From positions 1,302,001 to 1,366,000 of the forward strand of contig CP087974.1 of NCBI GenBank assembly GCA_024426085.1: DNA of 64,000 nucleotides, written 5' to 3'. The stretch is from Rhizobium sp. RCAM05350 (GTDB lineage Bacteria; Pseudomonadota; Alphaproteobacteria; Rhizobiales; Rhizobiaceae). The notes below the pieces were generated by a model. The model did not search any database. It was not told the origin of the DNA and saw nothing but the letters and a program-made list of their open reading frames with translations. Below, in pieces: positions 22,383 through 33,433 of this stretch. Made by a program: the position numbers and the translations under genes. Positions within the stretch are counted from its first letter, which is position 1. Each line of letters begins with the position of its first letter.

Positions 22383-23531
22383 TCCACGCCTCCGTCGGTC
22401 TTCAGCCCAAGCTCGCCTGCCAGCGCCAGCAATTGCTTGCCCTCACTGCCATCGGCCGGGGAAAACGGCAAGCCCCTGTTTCAGGGCGTCGGTTGCCTTA
22501 TCCTTCTGGCCGAGTACGGAATAGGAGCGGATGATCCGCATCCAACCCTCGAAATTCTTCGGCTCCGTCTTCAGCTTTTCAGCGAGACTGCCGACCATGC
22601 CCTCGATCATTGCCGTGCGATCACCGGCGCTCATGTCCTGGGCTGCCGCGATATCTTCACCGGTCGGATTGCCCAGCGGTGTTCCTGCCTGCTCAGCCGC
22701 CGCCGGGGGTGTCCCCCTTGAGGCCGGCTATATGCTCGTTGACCAGCGGCAGCCAAGGGGCGCCGGCCGGTGATGTGCGGACAATCTGCTCGAATGCGGC
22801 AAGTGCTTCCGGCACCTTGCCTTCCTGCTTCAGGGCAAGCGCCAGATAGAACTGCGCACGCGGATCGCCGGGGTTCGATCGCCAGCAGTTTCTGCAACGC
22901 GTCCCGTGCCTCGTTCGTCACCAGCCCGCCGGAAAGCGCGATCAGGCTCTCGGCATAACCGCCCAGCCGCACAGGGGTCGTCCTGAGTATGCGCAGCGCG
23001 TTGCGGAATGCCACCGCGGCCTCCTCGACCCTGCCGCTGCGGTAATAGATCGGCGCCAGCACATCCCATCCGGCACCGTCCTCAGGGTTGGCGACCAACT
23101 GCTGTTCGGCGCGTGCGATCAGGATGTTCATATCGTCGCCGGGATTTGCCAGGCGGGCGGCCAGCGGCGCATCCGGCACATCCGGATTGCCGGTCCGCAA
23201 GTAAAGACAGAGCCCAACGGCAGGCAGGATGAGGATAACGGCGAGTTGCGCCAGCCGGTTGCTGCGCTTCACCGGCTGAACAGACGTGGCAGCCTTCACC
23301 GCATCGGTCGCGGCCAGAAGGCGGCGGACTACTTCAGCGCGCAAAATTCGCGTCGTCGCCGGAAATCAGGCCGTTTTTCTCGTCACGCTTCAGCTCTTCC
23401 AGCTGATCGCGATAGACCTCGACATCATGGGATTGGGGGGCCTCGGCGCTGACGGCGGCGCGCAGCAGCGGAAGCAACAGAACTGCGGCAACGGCCGCCG
23501 TCAGGGTGGCAACTAGGATCCAGAACAGCAT
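22379..23531 (-). CDS. ccmI: Cytochrome c biogenesis protein CcmI/CycH (four indels)
   Basis: Membrane-bound TPR protein that holds apocytochrome c for haem ligation. The N-terminus [20 protein letters not shown] is a membrane helix; a second follows at [22 protein letters not shown]-like repeats include [20 protein letters not shown] and [20 protein letters not shown]. Breaks lie at 23337-23342 (CG lost), 22870-22873 (extra C on the coding strand), 22705-22709 (extra C) and 22458-22461 (extra C). The restored product is about 382 residues and overlaps ccmE by four bases. Confidence 0.9.
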
Positions 23532-23627
23532 GTGCGCTCAATTACTATGCGGAGCACGCCATTCCAATCGGAAAACCGGAAATGACGGAAATTTGAGGCG
23601 TTTCGCCGCAACTGTTGAATGCGGAGG

Positions 23628-24077
23628 TCAGCCCAGTGGCGCCCACGTGCCGTCGGCGTTCCGGCAAGCGGCGCCTCGGGCGACACTGTCCTGCCCCTTG
23701 ACCGTCACGGTATGGCTGTATTGGCGGCAGTTCTGCGAGCCGACCTGATAAGGTGCCGCCGCAACGACGGAGCCGCTGACACCCGACCCCTGCCAGACCA
23801 CGGGCTGTCCGCCGCGGGATCCTTCCAGCGCCCGATATTCGGCCTCGAGTGCGCGCTGGCGGTCGGCCCTGCTGATGGATAGCCCGGCTTGACGCCCAAT
23901 CACGCCGCCGCCAAGGGCTGCGATATAGGACGCCGATGTGTTCGAGGTGATGCCAGAACCCATTTTACCGGCATCTGCGCGCTTGCGCCTGCAGCCGGCG
24001 ATCAGCAACGACGAGGCGATCAGGCACGCGGCCGGCGAAGCGGAAAGGATGGTCGGGAAACGGGCCTGATTCTTCAT
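23628..24077 (-). CDS. Small surface-antigen-type lipoprotein
   Basis: Predicted outer-membrane lipoprotein of 149 residues. The N-terminus MKNQARFPTIL leads to a lipobox LIAGC; a glycine-rich segment (AALGGGVIGRQAGL) follows, and the C-terminal domain SQNCRQYSHTVTVKGQ resembles rickettsial 17-kDa/RT0821-type surface antigens. The function is unknown. It stands between the ccm operon and feuQ on the same strand, separated from both by about 100-200 bases. Confidence 0.7.
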   Translation of the reverse strand: MKNQARFPTILSASPAACLIASSLLIAGCRRKRADAGKMGSGITSNTSASYIAALGGGVIGRQAGLSISRADRQRALEAEYRALEGSRGGQPVVWQGSGVSGSVVAAAPYQVGSQNCRQYSHTVTVKGQDSVARGAACRNADGTWAPLG

Positions 24078-24270
24078 TGTGTCGGACAGCTCTCGCGGTT
24101 TCCGGTGCATCGGCAGATCATGGCTCGGCTTCAGGCCGATTCATGGCTCACTATCTTTTTACATTCCCCGCTTGGGCAGGCAATATCGCAGCGATTAAAG
24201 CTGCTGCATCGTGGAATTTTGCCCTGCAATCCTGTCAAAAAAGTCACGCGGCGGCCAAAGACACGTCCCG

Positions 24271-25751
24271 TCATGACACAGCCGGTAGCACGATCTGCGC
24301 CTTCAGCCCGCCGCGCTCTGCCCCTGAGACAACCCGAGAGTGCCCTGATATTCGCCGGCAATCTCACTGACGATCGATAATCCCAGGCCGGTGCCCGGCT
24401 TGCTTTTCGTCCAGCCTTTTGCCGCGTTTGATGGCAATGCCGATTTGCTCCGGCTCCAGACCGGGACCGTCATCATCAACCTCTATGGCGATCCAGTTGC
24501 GCCTCCCCGGATCTTTGCCCTGCACGCCCTCTGGCGCGATCTGTGCTGTAACGTGAACCTGATCGCTCGCATAGCGCGCCGCATTGTCCAGGAGGTTGCC
24601 CACCGTTTCCTCGACATCCTGCTGTTCCATCGCGAGGATCAGACCGGGCAGCGAGACCGTCAGCAGAAAGGTCTTTTCCGGATGCAGCCGGCGCATGACA
24701 CGCACCAGCCGTTCAAGGACGGGTTCCACCTCGGTACGCGCCAGAACTGATTCCCGCTGCTGCGCGGCGATCCGTGCCCGGTTCAGGTAGGATTGTACCT
24801 GCATCTGCATCGCATCTGCCTGCGCCTTGACGAGATCGCCGTGCGGCGGCTCAAGCACCCGCGCTTCGTTGATCAACACGGCAAGCGGCGTCTTCAGCGA
24901 ATGGGCAAGGTTGCCAACCTGCATGCGGGCACGTTCGATGATGCGCCGGTTGCTGTCGATCAGAGCATTGACTTCTGCTGGCCAACGGCTGGATTTCGTG
25001 GGGAATTCGCCGTCCAGCCGCTCGCTTTCTCCGCCCCGGATCTTTTCCAGCGAACGGCGTGCTTGGTCGAGCGGCCTCAGCCCGAAGAGAATGGCCAGCG
25101 CATTCATACTGAGGCCACCAAAACCGAAGATAGCCAGCGCCAGGTAGAGATTGCGATTGAAGTCATCGATATCGGCTTCCAGCACGTCACGATTGCCTGC
25201 AACCTGGAAACGGGCCGTATGCCCCTGGATATCCAGAACGACTTCGGTCTCCGCCACCTCGACCTCATTGTTGAAGGAATCGACGGTGGTATAGAAACGC
25301 TCGTAGCGAATATCGAAGGGTACTTCATCGACGCTGGCGATCGGCAGCTTTCCTGAACCAAGTGAGGTCGAAATCAGTGGCGGCGTGTTGAACTCGCCGA
25401 TCGGCTCGACGATCCAGTACCAGCCCGTCTGCGGCTGAGAAAAGCGCAGATCACCCAGCTGCGGGCTTCCGGCCAGCACCGACTTGTCGTTGACGACGAT
25501 CGAATTGATGACGTTGTAAAGTTGCGCGCAAAAGATCCTGAAAGCCACGCTCCGAACCCTGCCGGTAGAGCGCCGAGATCACCACGCCGATCACCACCAG
25601 CGCCGCCACCGCCCAGATGGTGGAAACCAGCAGAACGCGCTGTGAGAGATTGCGGGCGCAGCATCATGGGTGTGGCCGTATAGGCTGGCAGGACAACACG
25701 GCCGGACCGTGTCCCTGCAAGGGAAAGCGTCCGGTCTTTCCTGTAGATCAT
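24271..25751 (-). CDS. feuQ: Sensor histidine kinase FeuQ (several indels)
   Basis: Sensor of the FeuPQ system, which in Sinorhizobium meliloti activates cyclic beta-glucan export (ndvA) under low osmolarity. The restored protein of about 492 residues has two membrane helices (STIWAVAALVVIGVVISALY and LALAIFGFGGLSMNALAILF), the H-box MQVGNLAHSLKTPLAVLINE and G-box GTGLGLSIVSE. Breaks lie near 25640, 25526 (CG lost), 24404-24407 (extra A) and about 24308. A compensating pair at 24975-24998 garbles seven codons, where KSSRWPA stands for an expected EIQPLAS. The start lies 11 bases after the feuP stop. A stop at 24303 is an alternative end. Confidence 0.85.
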
Positions 25752-25762
25752 GGCGATCCCGC

Positions 25763-26446
25763 TCAGGATTTCACTTCCTTGTTGGCCATGCCGGGCGCCT
25801 GCATGCGATAGCCAAGGCCGCGCACGGTTTCGATCAGCTCGTTGCCGATCTTCTTGCGAAGCCGGCCGACGAAAACCTCGATCGTGTTGGAATCGCGGTC
25901 GAAGTCCTGATCGTACATGTGCTCGACCAGTTCCGTGCGCGAAACCACCTGCCCCATATGATGCATGAGATAAGAGAGAAGCCGGAACTCGTGCGATGTC
26001 AGCTTCAGCGCAACGCCGTTGACCAGCGCCTGGATCCCTTGGTATCCAACCGTACCGGCCCGCAAACGATTTCGGAGCTTGCATGTCCGGCAGCACGCCG
26101 GATCAGCGCGGATACGGGCCAGCACTTCCTCGACATGGAACGGCTTGGTGACATAATCGTCGGCGCCGGCATCGATGCCGGCGACCTTGTCGCTCCAGCG
26201 GTCGCGTGCCGTGAGAATGAGGACCGGCATGACCTTTCCGGCACCGCGCCATTTTTCCAGCACGGTAATACCGTCCATTTCCGGCAGGCCGATATCGAGG
26301 ATGACGGCATCATAGGGTTCCCCCTCGCCGAGATAATGGCCTTCCTCGCCGTCGAAGGCCTGGTCGACGACATATCCGGCTTCCTTCAGGGTGTCCGTCA
26401 ATTGACGGTTGAGGTTGACGTCGTCTTCGACCACCAGAATGCGCAT
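25763..26446 (-). CDS. feuP: OmpR-family response regulator FeuP (two compensating indels)
   Basis: Response regulator paired with FeuQ. The start MRILVVEDDVNLNRQLTDTL, phosphoacceptor in YDAVILDIGLPEMDG and output-domain segment LTSHEFRLLSYLMHHMGQVV match S. meliloti FeuP closely. The frame stays open over 227 residues, but between about 26110 (CG lost) and 26029 (one base lost) it is shifted. The reading ADPACCRTCKLRNRLRAGTV replaces an expected linker like RALIRRAAGHASSEIVCGPV. This is easily missed because no stop codon appears. Confidence 0.88.
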   Translation of the reverse strand: MRILVVEDDVNLNRQLTDTLKEAGYVVDQAFDGEEGHYLGEGEPYDAVILDIGLPEMDGITVLEKWRGAGKVMPVLILTARDRWSDKVAGIDAGADDYVTKPFHVEEVLARIRADPACCRTCKLRNRLRAGTVGYQGIQALVNGVALKLTSHEFRLLSYLMHHMGQVVSRTELVEHMYDQDFDRDSNTIEVFVGRLRKKIGNELIETVRGLGYRMQAPGMANKEVKS

Positions 26447-26591
26447 GAACAGACTTTCTTCCCTTGCGCGCCAGCATCTCCCAAAGATTTGCCGTCGCGT
26501 TGCAACACGAGACTTACTGCTTACCTTATTTCATCCGTTTCGAGAATGTTTTGAAGGCAAGCATCCTGTGGCTACATCGGCACCCGCATCG

Positions 26592-26823
26592 TCACCTTTT
26601 CGGACGGCCGCCATTGCCGGGAATCAGCACGGTGACGACACATTTGCCATCGCCCGTCGGCTGAGCAGACAGGAGTTCGCCGCCGGTCTTGGCAACGACC
26701 TCGGCCGCAGCCTGGCCACAATCGCCGTCCACGGTAACAACCATCGATGGCACATCAATCACCGGCGGTGCAGAATCCGGAAAGGCCCGCTGCAAGCGTT
26801 GCTATGATCAAGGGTGAGGACAT
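26592..26823 (-). CDS. feuN: Small periplasmic protein, probable FeuN (one indel)
   Basis: In S. meliloti a small exported protein, FeuN, lies upstream of feuP and restrains FeuQ signalling. Here the matching position holds an ORF whose start MSSPLIIATLAAGLSGFC is a signal-like segment. After one extra base near 26769 it continues PPVIDVPSMVVTVDGDCGQA and ends NGGRPKR, about 76 residues. Identity rests on position, size and signal sequence, because I cannot align it here. It is 145 bases upstream of feuP on the same strand. Confidence 0.65.
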
Positions 26824-26953
26824 GAACGCACTTTCGGCTTGAAAACATTATTGGCGACTTGGGAAGCATCCTTGCAAATTTAATAGACGATACAGTCTGA
26901 ATGGCAAATGAATGTCCTGATAACACCATGTTTTGCGCAAACTTGAGCAGCGT

Positions 26954-27161
26954 CTACTGCAATCGCGCTCGGGCCGAAATCCGGCCCCAGATCGCGACCA
27001 GCCCTGCCCACAGCCGCTGCCAGCGCCGTCAGACCATCGACAAGCCCTGTTTCGTCCTCAGACGCGATCTCCAGTCCGAGGGGATTGGCGCAGGATGCCA
27101 GGATTGCAACCGCGCCACCCCAGACTGTCTTCGACATGTACCAGATCTTCATATCGTTCAT
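26954..27161 (-). CDS. Small membrane protein at the end of the GTA cluster, holin-like (one indel)
   Basis: About 68 residues starting MNDMKIWYMSKTVWGGAVAI, then a second hydrophobic stretch ending GGLVAIWGRISARARLQ after removal of one extra base at 27006. Two membrane segments separated by a short charged loop resemble small phage holin-like proteins that sit next to tail genes. It follows the host-specificity gene by 53 bases on the same strand. A holin role is inferred from shape and context only. Confidence 0.55.
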
Positions 27162-27214
27162 TTGATGCTCCTCGTTCGGTTCGCTTGATTTGGTGTAAAT
27201 GGAGAGCCTGAGTT

Positions 27215-30200
27215 TTACAGAGTGAGCAGCGCCTGTGCCGGCACTCCGAAGGCAACCTTCTGACCTCTTTGCGTTACGCGAATCGACAAGACCGCCTGCG
27301 GTGCGCTGAAATCTTCGATCTCGAAGCCAGCCGCATAGTGCAATGCCGGTTCAGATACATCGAAGGAACGCTTCACTGCCGCCCCATCGAGTATGTCGAT
27401 GCGATACCTTTCCTGGGGTTCATCCAGCGCGATATCGCCGTCAAGCCAATGGTCGGCATCGCGGCGGGCGCAACGGATCCAGGTCATGCGGATATCGCCG
27501 CTTTCGATGCGCCGAGCGCGCAGATGCACCGGTGCAACCGGTCTTTCCGCCCTCAAGCCACCGGCAAAAGCAAAGGGGCCGATGACAGGTGCTGCCTGTC
27601 CGCCTCGTTCCACGATCCAGTTGATCATGCGCCCGGTCTCATCCGCGCTCAGCCCCAGCGGCTTAACGGCGACGTTAAGCACCACCACCGAAGCGCCCGA
27701 AGCCGCCCCTGCCATCATCGCATCCGTGCTCCCGTGCAGCCCACGCAAAAGTTTTGTAAGCCGCCAGCGCCCAGCAGCAACTTCCTCCGCCCTCTGGAAC
27801 CCGATGATTTCCCAGGCACCATTCGCAGCCAGGATCGCCACGCGGTTCTGTCCGTTGAGGACGGAGAGGCGATCCGCCGAAGAAAGCCCGCCGAAATACA
27901 GATCGAGCGTCAACGGCAACGCGGCATCAAACCTGCCGGTGACCCCCGCAGTGAGCGCTTCCACCAGGACACCCGTCTGGGCCGGCTGATCGAACCGTGC
28001 CCGCGCCTGATAGCCTTCCGTCGTCGCCGATGACGAGAGCGTCACCGCGCGCCACGGCCGGGCAAAGACAGCACCACGCGCGAAAGTGCTGGCATCGCCC
28101 GCGTCGTATTGCGGCAGGTCCATCAGATGCACGACCGGTGAAAATCCGTCCGACGGGGTACGCGGCGGATCGACTGGCCGCGATGGCCGGACAGGACCGC
28201 CACCGCTTGATGGCACAAACGCCCGCGCTTCGACCGAGCGCACTGCCCCGTCCTCGATCCGGCTGATAATGAAATTGCCAGCCGGCCCCTCATCGAAGGC
28301 AACGACATCACCGGGCTCTATTGCAAGCTCCGCCGGTGACAGCGAAAAACGAACGCTCCTGCGCGAGACCTGATGATCCTGAAGCGCATCCTCGACGGCG
28401 CTTGCTGCCGCACTGTCATGCATTACACCCGGCAGCGAAAGCCGTAGCACCCGGTCATTGGCCGGCGATACCCGGCGTGACCGCGCCGTCGTCCGCTCAT
28501 AGGCATTTTCCGGATCGAAACGATCGAGGATGGCCTCGCTGCCGAAATCGCTGTCATGGCCGCGCGTCTCGGCAAACAGCGGCTGTTCATCGAGATCGGC
28601 CAGTACTGAAACGACCTTCGGCTGCGCTGCCTGTTTCATCCGCGACCGGAACCGCAGCGTCCCCCGTCTTCGACGGCATCGATCTGCAACGCCGCCATCA
28701 GCGGCTCGAGGCATGTCGCGCGCCGACGCCTGTTCCGATTGCACATAACCACCGAGATCGCCGCTGACACAGTTGGCATCGCCGTGCTCAAAACCGTGAT
28801 CGACAAGCACCGCCGCGATCACATCGGCAGCCGTCGAGGTACCCAGCCGTCCGTTCAGCCAATGCCCTGTCTGCCAGTTGCCGCCATCCGACCAAAGTGC
28901 CGTATTCTCCGGAAAAGCCGGCGCCGGCCGGGCATCCCAGGTCCAAACAAACATATGGCCGGGATCAAGGCATGCGGGCGCATCCGGCCCTTGCCAGAAT
29001 CGGTGCTGCGCCTCCAGAAACCGCCGCTGCATGGCATCGCAGCGCGCACCGCTTGAAAAATACGGAACCGCCGTCTCCGACGATTTCGGATCGGTAAAAA
29101 CATTCGGCTGGTTCGCCCCTTTGTCGATCGCCGGGCATCCCAGCTCGGTAAACCATACGGGCTTGGCGCCTGCAACCCAGGCCGTCGGCACCGCCTGCTC
29201 TGACACCGCCGATCCTGTTGCGATGCGTCTGCCCCCACCAGCTGGCAATATCCTTGTAGCGATACACCCAGGGCTTTGCCGCCAGGCCATCGGTGATCGG
29301 CGTACGGATACGGTCGCGGCGGGCGACCTCACTGGCGTAGTACCAGTCATAGCCCTCGCCGGACGCGATCATCACCCCCATCGCATCGGCATCATCCGCC
29401 AGCCGAAAGCCATCCGGATTGCCCTTGGAAAGATCGCCGTCGCGCCAGTCGGAAAGCGGCATATAGTTGTCGATCCCGACGGCATCGATTGCAGCCGAGG
29501 CCCAGAGCGGATCGAGATTGTAATGAACCTCGCCGGATCCATCCGCCGGATGGTAGCCAAAGTATTCGCTCCAGTCGGCGGCGTAGGTCAGCTTGGTGCC
29601 CGCTCCGGTGATGGCCCGCACATCGACAGCCAGCCCGATTAGCTGCTCGACGAACGGAAATGCGCCTGCCCTGTCGCGCAATTGCGTCAGCCCGCGCAAC
29701 TCGGAACCAATGATGAACCCATCGACCCCACTCGCTGCCTGTGCCAGCAGCGCATAGTGAAGCACCAGCCGGCGATACCCTTCGTCCGCTCCGGTCGACA
29801 CGACCGACAGGCCCGACACCTGCAAAATCACTGACCTCCGCCGCGCCGCAAAACGCGTCCACCTGCATCCGCGCCGAAATGGTTTTATCGGCACTCCCCA
29901 ACAGGCCCGGCGCCGGATAGGCGGTAATCCGCCCGCGCCAGGGATAGGCCGGCTGCCCTGTCCCGCCATAGGGATTGGGCAGCGCATTGTCGGCCGGAAT
30001 ATCCATCATCACAAAGGGATAGAGATAAACTTTTAACCCGCGCGCCTTGAGGTCAGCGATCGCCGCCGCCACGCTCGCGTCACTCGGCGTGCCGCCATAG
30101 GCCGGGCCGCCGCCATTGTGGCTGATGAGCCGGGCACTGCCGCGCGCAATCCCCGAGACGGACCAGGCCCGGCTTTCGCCATCGCGCGCCACGGTCTCCA

Positions 30201-31059
30201 CCCCGGGCACGATCCTGCAATCACCAGCCCTGCAAATCCGTTCCGAACCATGACACCACCAGCGCCACGCGCTCAAGGTTCGGGCAAAGCGCCTGCAACT
30301 CGTCGATCGAGGCCTGCCAGTCGGTACTGGCATGAAAGACGTTGCGATTGATCAGACGGCTCGCCCCCGCACCCGTCCTCTCGCTGACCACCGCAGGGTC
30401 ATAGCCATGCTCGCTGGAGCCCGGAATGATCGTCACCGCCCGGATGGCCTTTTCCAGCGCGCCGACCGGCCGCAGGACCTCGAACTGGATCACCGGGATA
30501 CGATTGCCATAACCATCCAGCGGAAACCGCTCGAACACCGCATAGGCAAGTCCGCGGTAGGCTGGCGCTTTCCCCACCCCTTGCTTGGCCTCGATCAACG
30601 GGTCCGGCAACTGATCGCCTGTCCCGCGATAAAGCCGCATCTCGATCCCGGTCAGGTCCAGTTCCCGCCCATCCGCCCAGACCCGCCGCACGCAGGCAAT
30701 CTCGCCCTCGCATCCCCAGCGAAATTGGCGTAATAGCGAAAGGTCTCGACCCGCGGCCCACTCTGCCTTACCGCCCTGCCGCTCGACGCGCACCTCCTCC
30801 TCGAACCGCGTCGCCCAGATCAGCGTGCCGCCGATCCGCACAGTGCCATAGGCGCGCGTGATCGCTGTCCCGTCCTCGGCACCGGGGATGCGTGCATCGC
30901 CCAGCCGGGCACCCTGAAACTGTTGTCATGCCGTTGATGATCGATCGGTCGATCACCGATCCCTGCCAGCGCGCCTGCCGCCCGGCCAAGCGCTGCCCCA
31001 ACAGGACCGAATACGCTGCCAAGGGCCGCGCCTGCTGCCTGCAGAAGAATGGTTGCCAT
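27215..31059 (-). CDS. GTA host-specificity/tail-tip protein, gp15-like (multiple indels)
   Basis: Large baseplate/receptor-contact protein of the particle, about 1,280 residues after restoration. The N-terminus MATILLQAAGAALGSVFGPV is typical of GTA gp15; a TIM-barrel-like domain follows (SGVDGFIIGSELRGLTQLR, LTYAADWSEYFGYHPADGS, PVWFTELGCPAIDKGANQPN), and the C-terminal tail domain includes GRWRLTKLLRGLHGSTDAMM. Breaks lie near 30963, 30917, 30229, 29822 and 29201. Compensating pairs lie at 30720-30752 and 28661-28711. It is followed by the holin-like gene and preceded by the NlpC/P60 gene after 5 bases. Confidence 0.88.
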
Positions 31060-31064
31060 GACTG

Positions 31065-31509
31065 TCAGACCTTTTCGGGAAAACGAAAGACCCCGGCGAT
31101 GCGCCGCCGCCAGGACGGCACGAGCGTCGACTCGATCACCGCCGCCTGCTCGTAGGCATGAATGAACCGATCCGGGGTGCTGAGAATTCCGGCATGTTTG
31201 GCCGGCAGATCCGGTCGCCAGCAAAACAACAGCAGATCGCCCGGCCGCATATCGGTGCCAGCCACCTCAGCCCCAAAATACCGGCGTGCCGCCTCCCGCA
31301 ACCGGTCCTCGTGGCTGCGTTCCGCCCAATCCGGCTGATAGGCCGGCGGCAATTCCGGCTCAGAACCATGGATTTCGCGCCACACGCCCCGCACCAGTCC
31401 GAGACAATCGCAGCCGACGCCCTTCAGGCTCGCCTGATGCCGGTACGGCGTCCCTGATCCAACTCCGGGCGACCAGAAACGATCCGCTGTGCGAATGCGG
31501 CCTCTTCAC
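31065..31509 (-). CDS. NlpC/P60-family tail peptidase, GTA gp14-like (one indel)
   Basis: Cell-wall peptidase of the tail, thought to help the particle cross the envelope. The catalytic Cys lies in GTPYRHQASLKGVGCDCLGL, and the His side appears in LPAKHAGILSTPDRFIHAYE; the C-terminus is VPSWRRRIAGVFRFPEKV. One extra base at 31455 splits the conserved ARSWIGTPYRHQ. With that fixed, the frame reaches a GTG at 31509, directly at the edge of a dispersed repeat (31506-31556), so the first codons may derive from the repeat. Confidence 0.82.
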
Positions 31510-31556
31510 CCTCCCCTTGAGGGGGAGGGTCGGCGCAACGTGCCGGGGTGGGGTGA
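31506..31556. repeat. Dispersed ~50-base palindromic repeat, copy 1
   Basis: Begins TCACCCTCCCC and ends GGGGTGGGGTGA, with an inner hairpin CCCTCCCC/GGGGGAGGG. It lies between the DUF2163 and NlpC/P60 genes. Two more copies lie at 42490 and 44750, all inside the GTA locus. Confidence 0.85.
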
Positions 31557-31572
31557 TCCTTCGGGGGCAACC

Positions 31573-32463
31573 TCACTCATAGAGCGCCCGCCCGTCATGA
31601 ACCGCATCGCCATCGGCATAACCGAAGGCAAAATCCGTTCCTGGCATATGCGGAAACCCCTGAAAATTCAGCCGGTTTGCAAATTTCTCGCCGCAGGTGC
31701 CAAAGCTCTTGTCACACCCCACCGTCACCGTGAATGCATCCCCCACCGCAAATGGCAAAGGCGGCGGCAGCCAAAGGGAAAGCGTGACGTCATCGCCGTC
31801 CTTGCGGTGATCCTCGATGTCGGAGCTGTGCCCTGCGTTCGCCCCATCGGCAAACCGGAGCACACCATACCGGTAGAATCCCGCCGCTGCCGCATCGAGC
31901 CTCGACACCCGTATCTGCGTCTCGCCCAGAACAGCCGCGATCGTGCCACTGCCCCGATAGGCCGGACTGCTCAGATCCACCCCGCATCGTCCGTCGCCCA
32001 GCACCGCATCGCACCGCCGTCCATAAATCCGCCCCTGCGCCTGATCCAGCCGATGCGTCAGCCGCCGCAACTCGGCGCGAAAGGCGCCGCCTGCGCGCAC
32101 GACATCGCCGATCTCCTGCACGCGCAGCAGAATGCGCTCGTCCGGAGCCTGCCAGTTCACCTGGAACACCTCGACCTTGGCGCCGTCATAGCGCCCGGCA
32201 ATCACATCTGCCTCGCTGATCGCGGCGTTCGAAAACCCGCCGGCAACCTCGCCCGCCTCGACGGAAAGCCCGCTCTCCGCCTCGCTGTCAGTCGCCTGAA
32301 AACCGCTGGCCGCCCAAAAATCGGTGCCGCCGAAGCTGAGATCGTGATCATGCTCGGTAAAGCCGAGCACCACCCCATCGCGCCGCGTCACCCGCCAGCA
32401 ATGGCACATCGTCGTCGCGTCACCGGCCAGATGCGCGGCAAGGGCTGAGGGAAGCGTTCTCAT
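31573..32463 (-). CDS. GTA gp13-like baseplate hub protein (DUF2163)
   Basis: DUF2163/phage_BR0599-type tail protein of 296 residues beginning MRTLPSALAAHLAGDATTMC. Conserved segments include LGFTEHDHDLSFGGTDFWAA, LRRLTHRLDQAQGRIYGRRC and a cysteine-bearing C-terminus CDKSFGTCGEKFANRLNFQG, where Cys residues probably bind an Fe-S cluster or zinc as in related distal-tail proteins. The frame is intact. The start overlaps the DUF2460 stop by four bases. Confidence 0.9.
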   Translation of the reverse strand: MRTLPSALAAHLAGDATTMCHCWRVTRRDGVVLGFTEHDHDLSFGGTDFWAASGFQATDSEAESGLSVEAGEVAGGFSNAAISEADVIAGRYDGAKVEVFQVNWQAPDERILLRVQEIGDVVRAGGAFRAELRRLTHRLDQAQGRIYGRRCDAVLGDGRCGVDLSSPAYRGSGTIAAVLGETQIRVSRLDAAAAGFYRYGVLRFADGANAGHSSDIEDHRKDGDDVTLSLWLPPPLPFAVGDAFTVTVGCDKSFGTCGEKFANRLNFQGFPHMPGTDFAFGYADGDAVHDGRALYE

Positions 32464-33103
32464 GGCTTGATCTCCACCAGAGGAATGGACGGAATGCGCC
32501 CCGCCTGAAACTGCCCCAGATCGACGTCGATCCGGTCGGTATCGAAGCGTACCGGCACGTCGAATTCTGAAGCCCGCCCTCACCACCACGCCGCTTGCCG
32601 GAATTTTCGATGGAATGAAGGCCAGCCGCCCACTCGCCGCATCCAGCGTATATTCGGCCGGTGCCACAGCCACGCCGCCGGCCGAAATCACCACGGTACC
32701 GGCAACCGGCTTGGCAATATCGCGCACGCTCGCCCCACCGGCATCACCATAGGTCTTCACCAACTCGAACACGGCCGTTACGCCATCGCCGGTGCCGATC
32801 ACCTGATCCGTGGCGGTGATCACCCCACCTGGCGCACAGGATTTGAAATCGACGGGATCACGAAAGCGGAACCCGTAAAGCTGCCCCGCCCGCGCCTCGA
32901 AAAATTCCAGCACCGCATAGAGATCGCTGATCGACTTGATCCCCGATCCAGCATCATACTGCCGGCGCGCATCGCGCCAGCGGCGATTGCGGTTTTCCCG
33001 CCCGTCTCGAAAGACTGACAATATCCGTCCGCCTGACCGGCCCGCCGCTCGTCCCGAGCGCCAGGCGCAAGGGAAACCGGACCTCGTGAAATCCTGTTGG
33101 CAT
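32460..33103 (-). CDS. GTA gp12-like distal tail protein (DUF2460; two indels)
   Basis: DUF2460 tail protein of about 213 residues. The start MPTGFHEVRFPLRLALGTSG follows a good ribosome site; the core YAVLEFFEARAGQLYGFRFR and DPVDFKSCAPGG is the family signature. Breaks lie near 33012 (net extra base) and 32568 (extra A on the coding strand), after which the end reads EFDVPVRFDTDRIDVDLGQF and then IPLVEIKP. It ends overlapping the DUF2163 gene. Upstream, the tape-measure gene is displaced by a 1.4-kb insertion. Confidence 0.87.
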
Positions 33104-33433
33104 GATGTTTTCCGTTGTGTGTTGAATCGGTTGGCAGGGTGTCTTCAAGGACTGCTGCATGGGCGGCGGCATGTGTCGCGCGCCTCGCCCGTCAACGACC
33201 TTCGCTCCGAAGGCAAAGCGAGCGAACAAGTCGCGACCTCCCTCGTCCAACTCTCAGCCTATTGAGAGTCAGCGACCTTGATCGTCCCCGTTCCTTCGAT
33301 GAGGGCGCGGGTAGCGGTGTCGTCGCACGATCCAAGGATGATGGGTGTGGCGTCCACAATTGCCACCTCTTGCAAAGCCGAAAAACACCCCTGATATTGT
33401 ACCGGTGATGTGGTTTTGCTGGGGAGCGAGAAC
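33104..33433. other. Left flank of the plus-strand cargo insertion
   Basis: A 330-base stretch between the DUF2460 gene and the first cargo gene. It has an open frame on the minus strand ending in ALIEGTGTIKVADSQ near 33259, but no credible start, so I leave it uncalled. Confidence 0.35.

Noticed and set aside
33259..33408. Minus-strand open frame ending ALIEGTGTIKVADSQ
   Set aside because: The sequence looks weakly coding, but there is no plausible start and no recognised family; it may be a remnant of something displaced by the cargo insertion.
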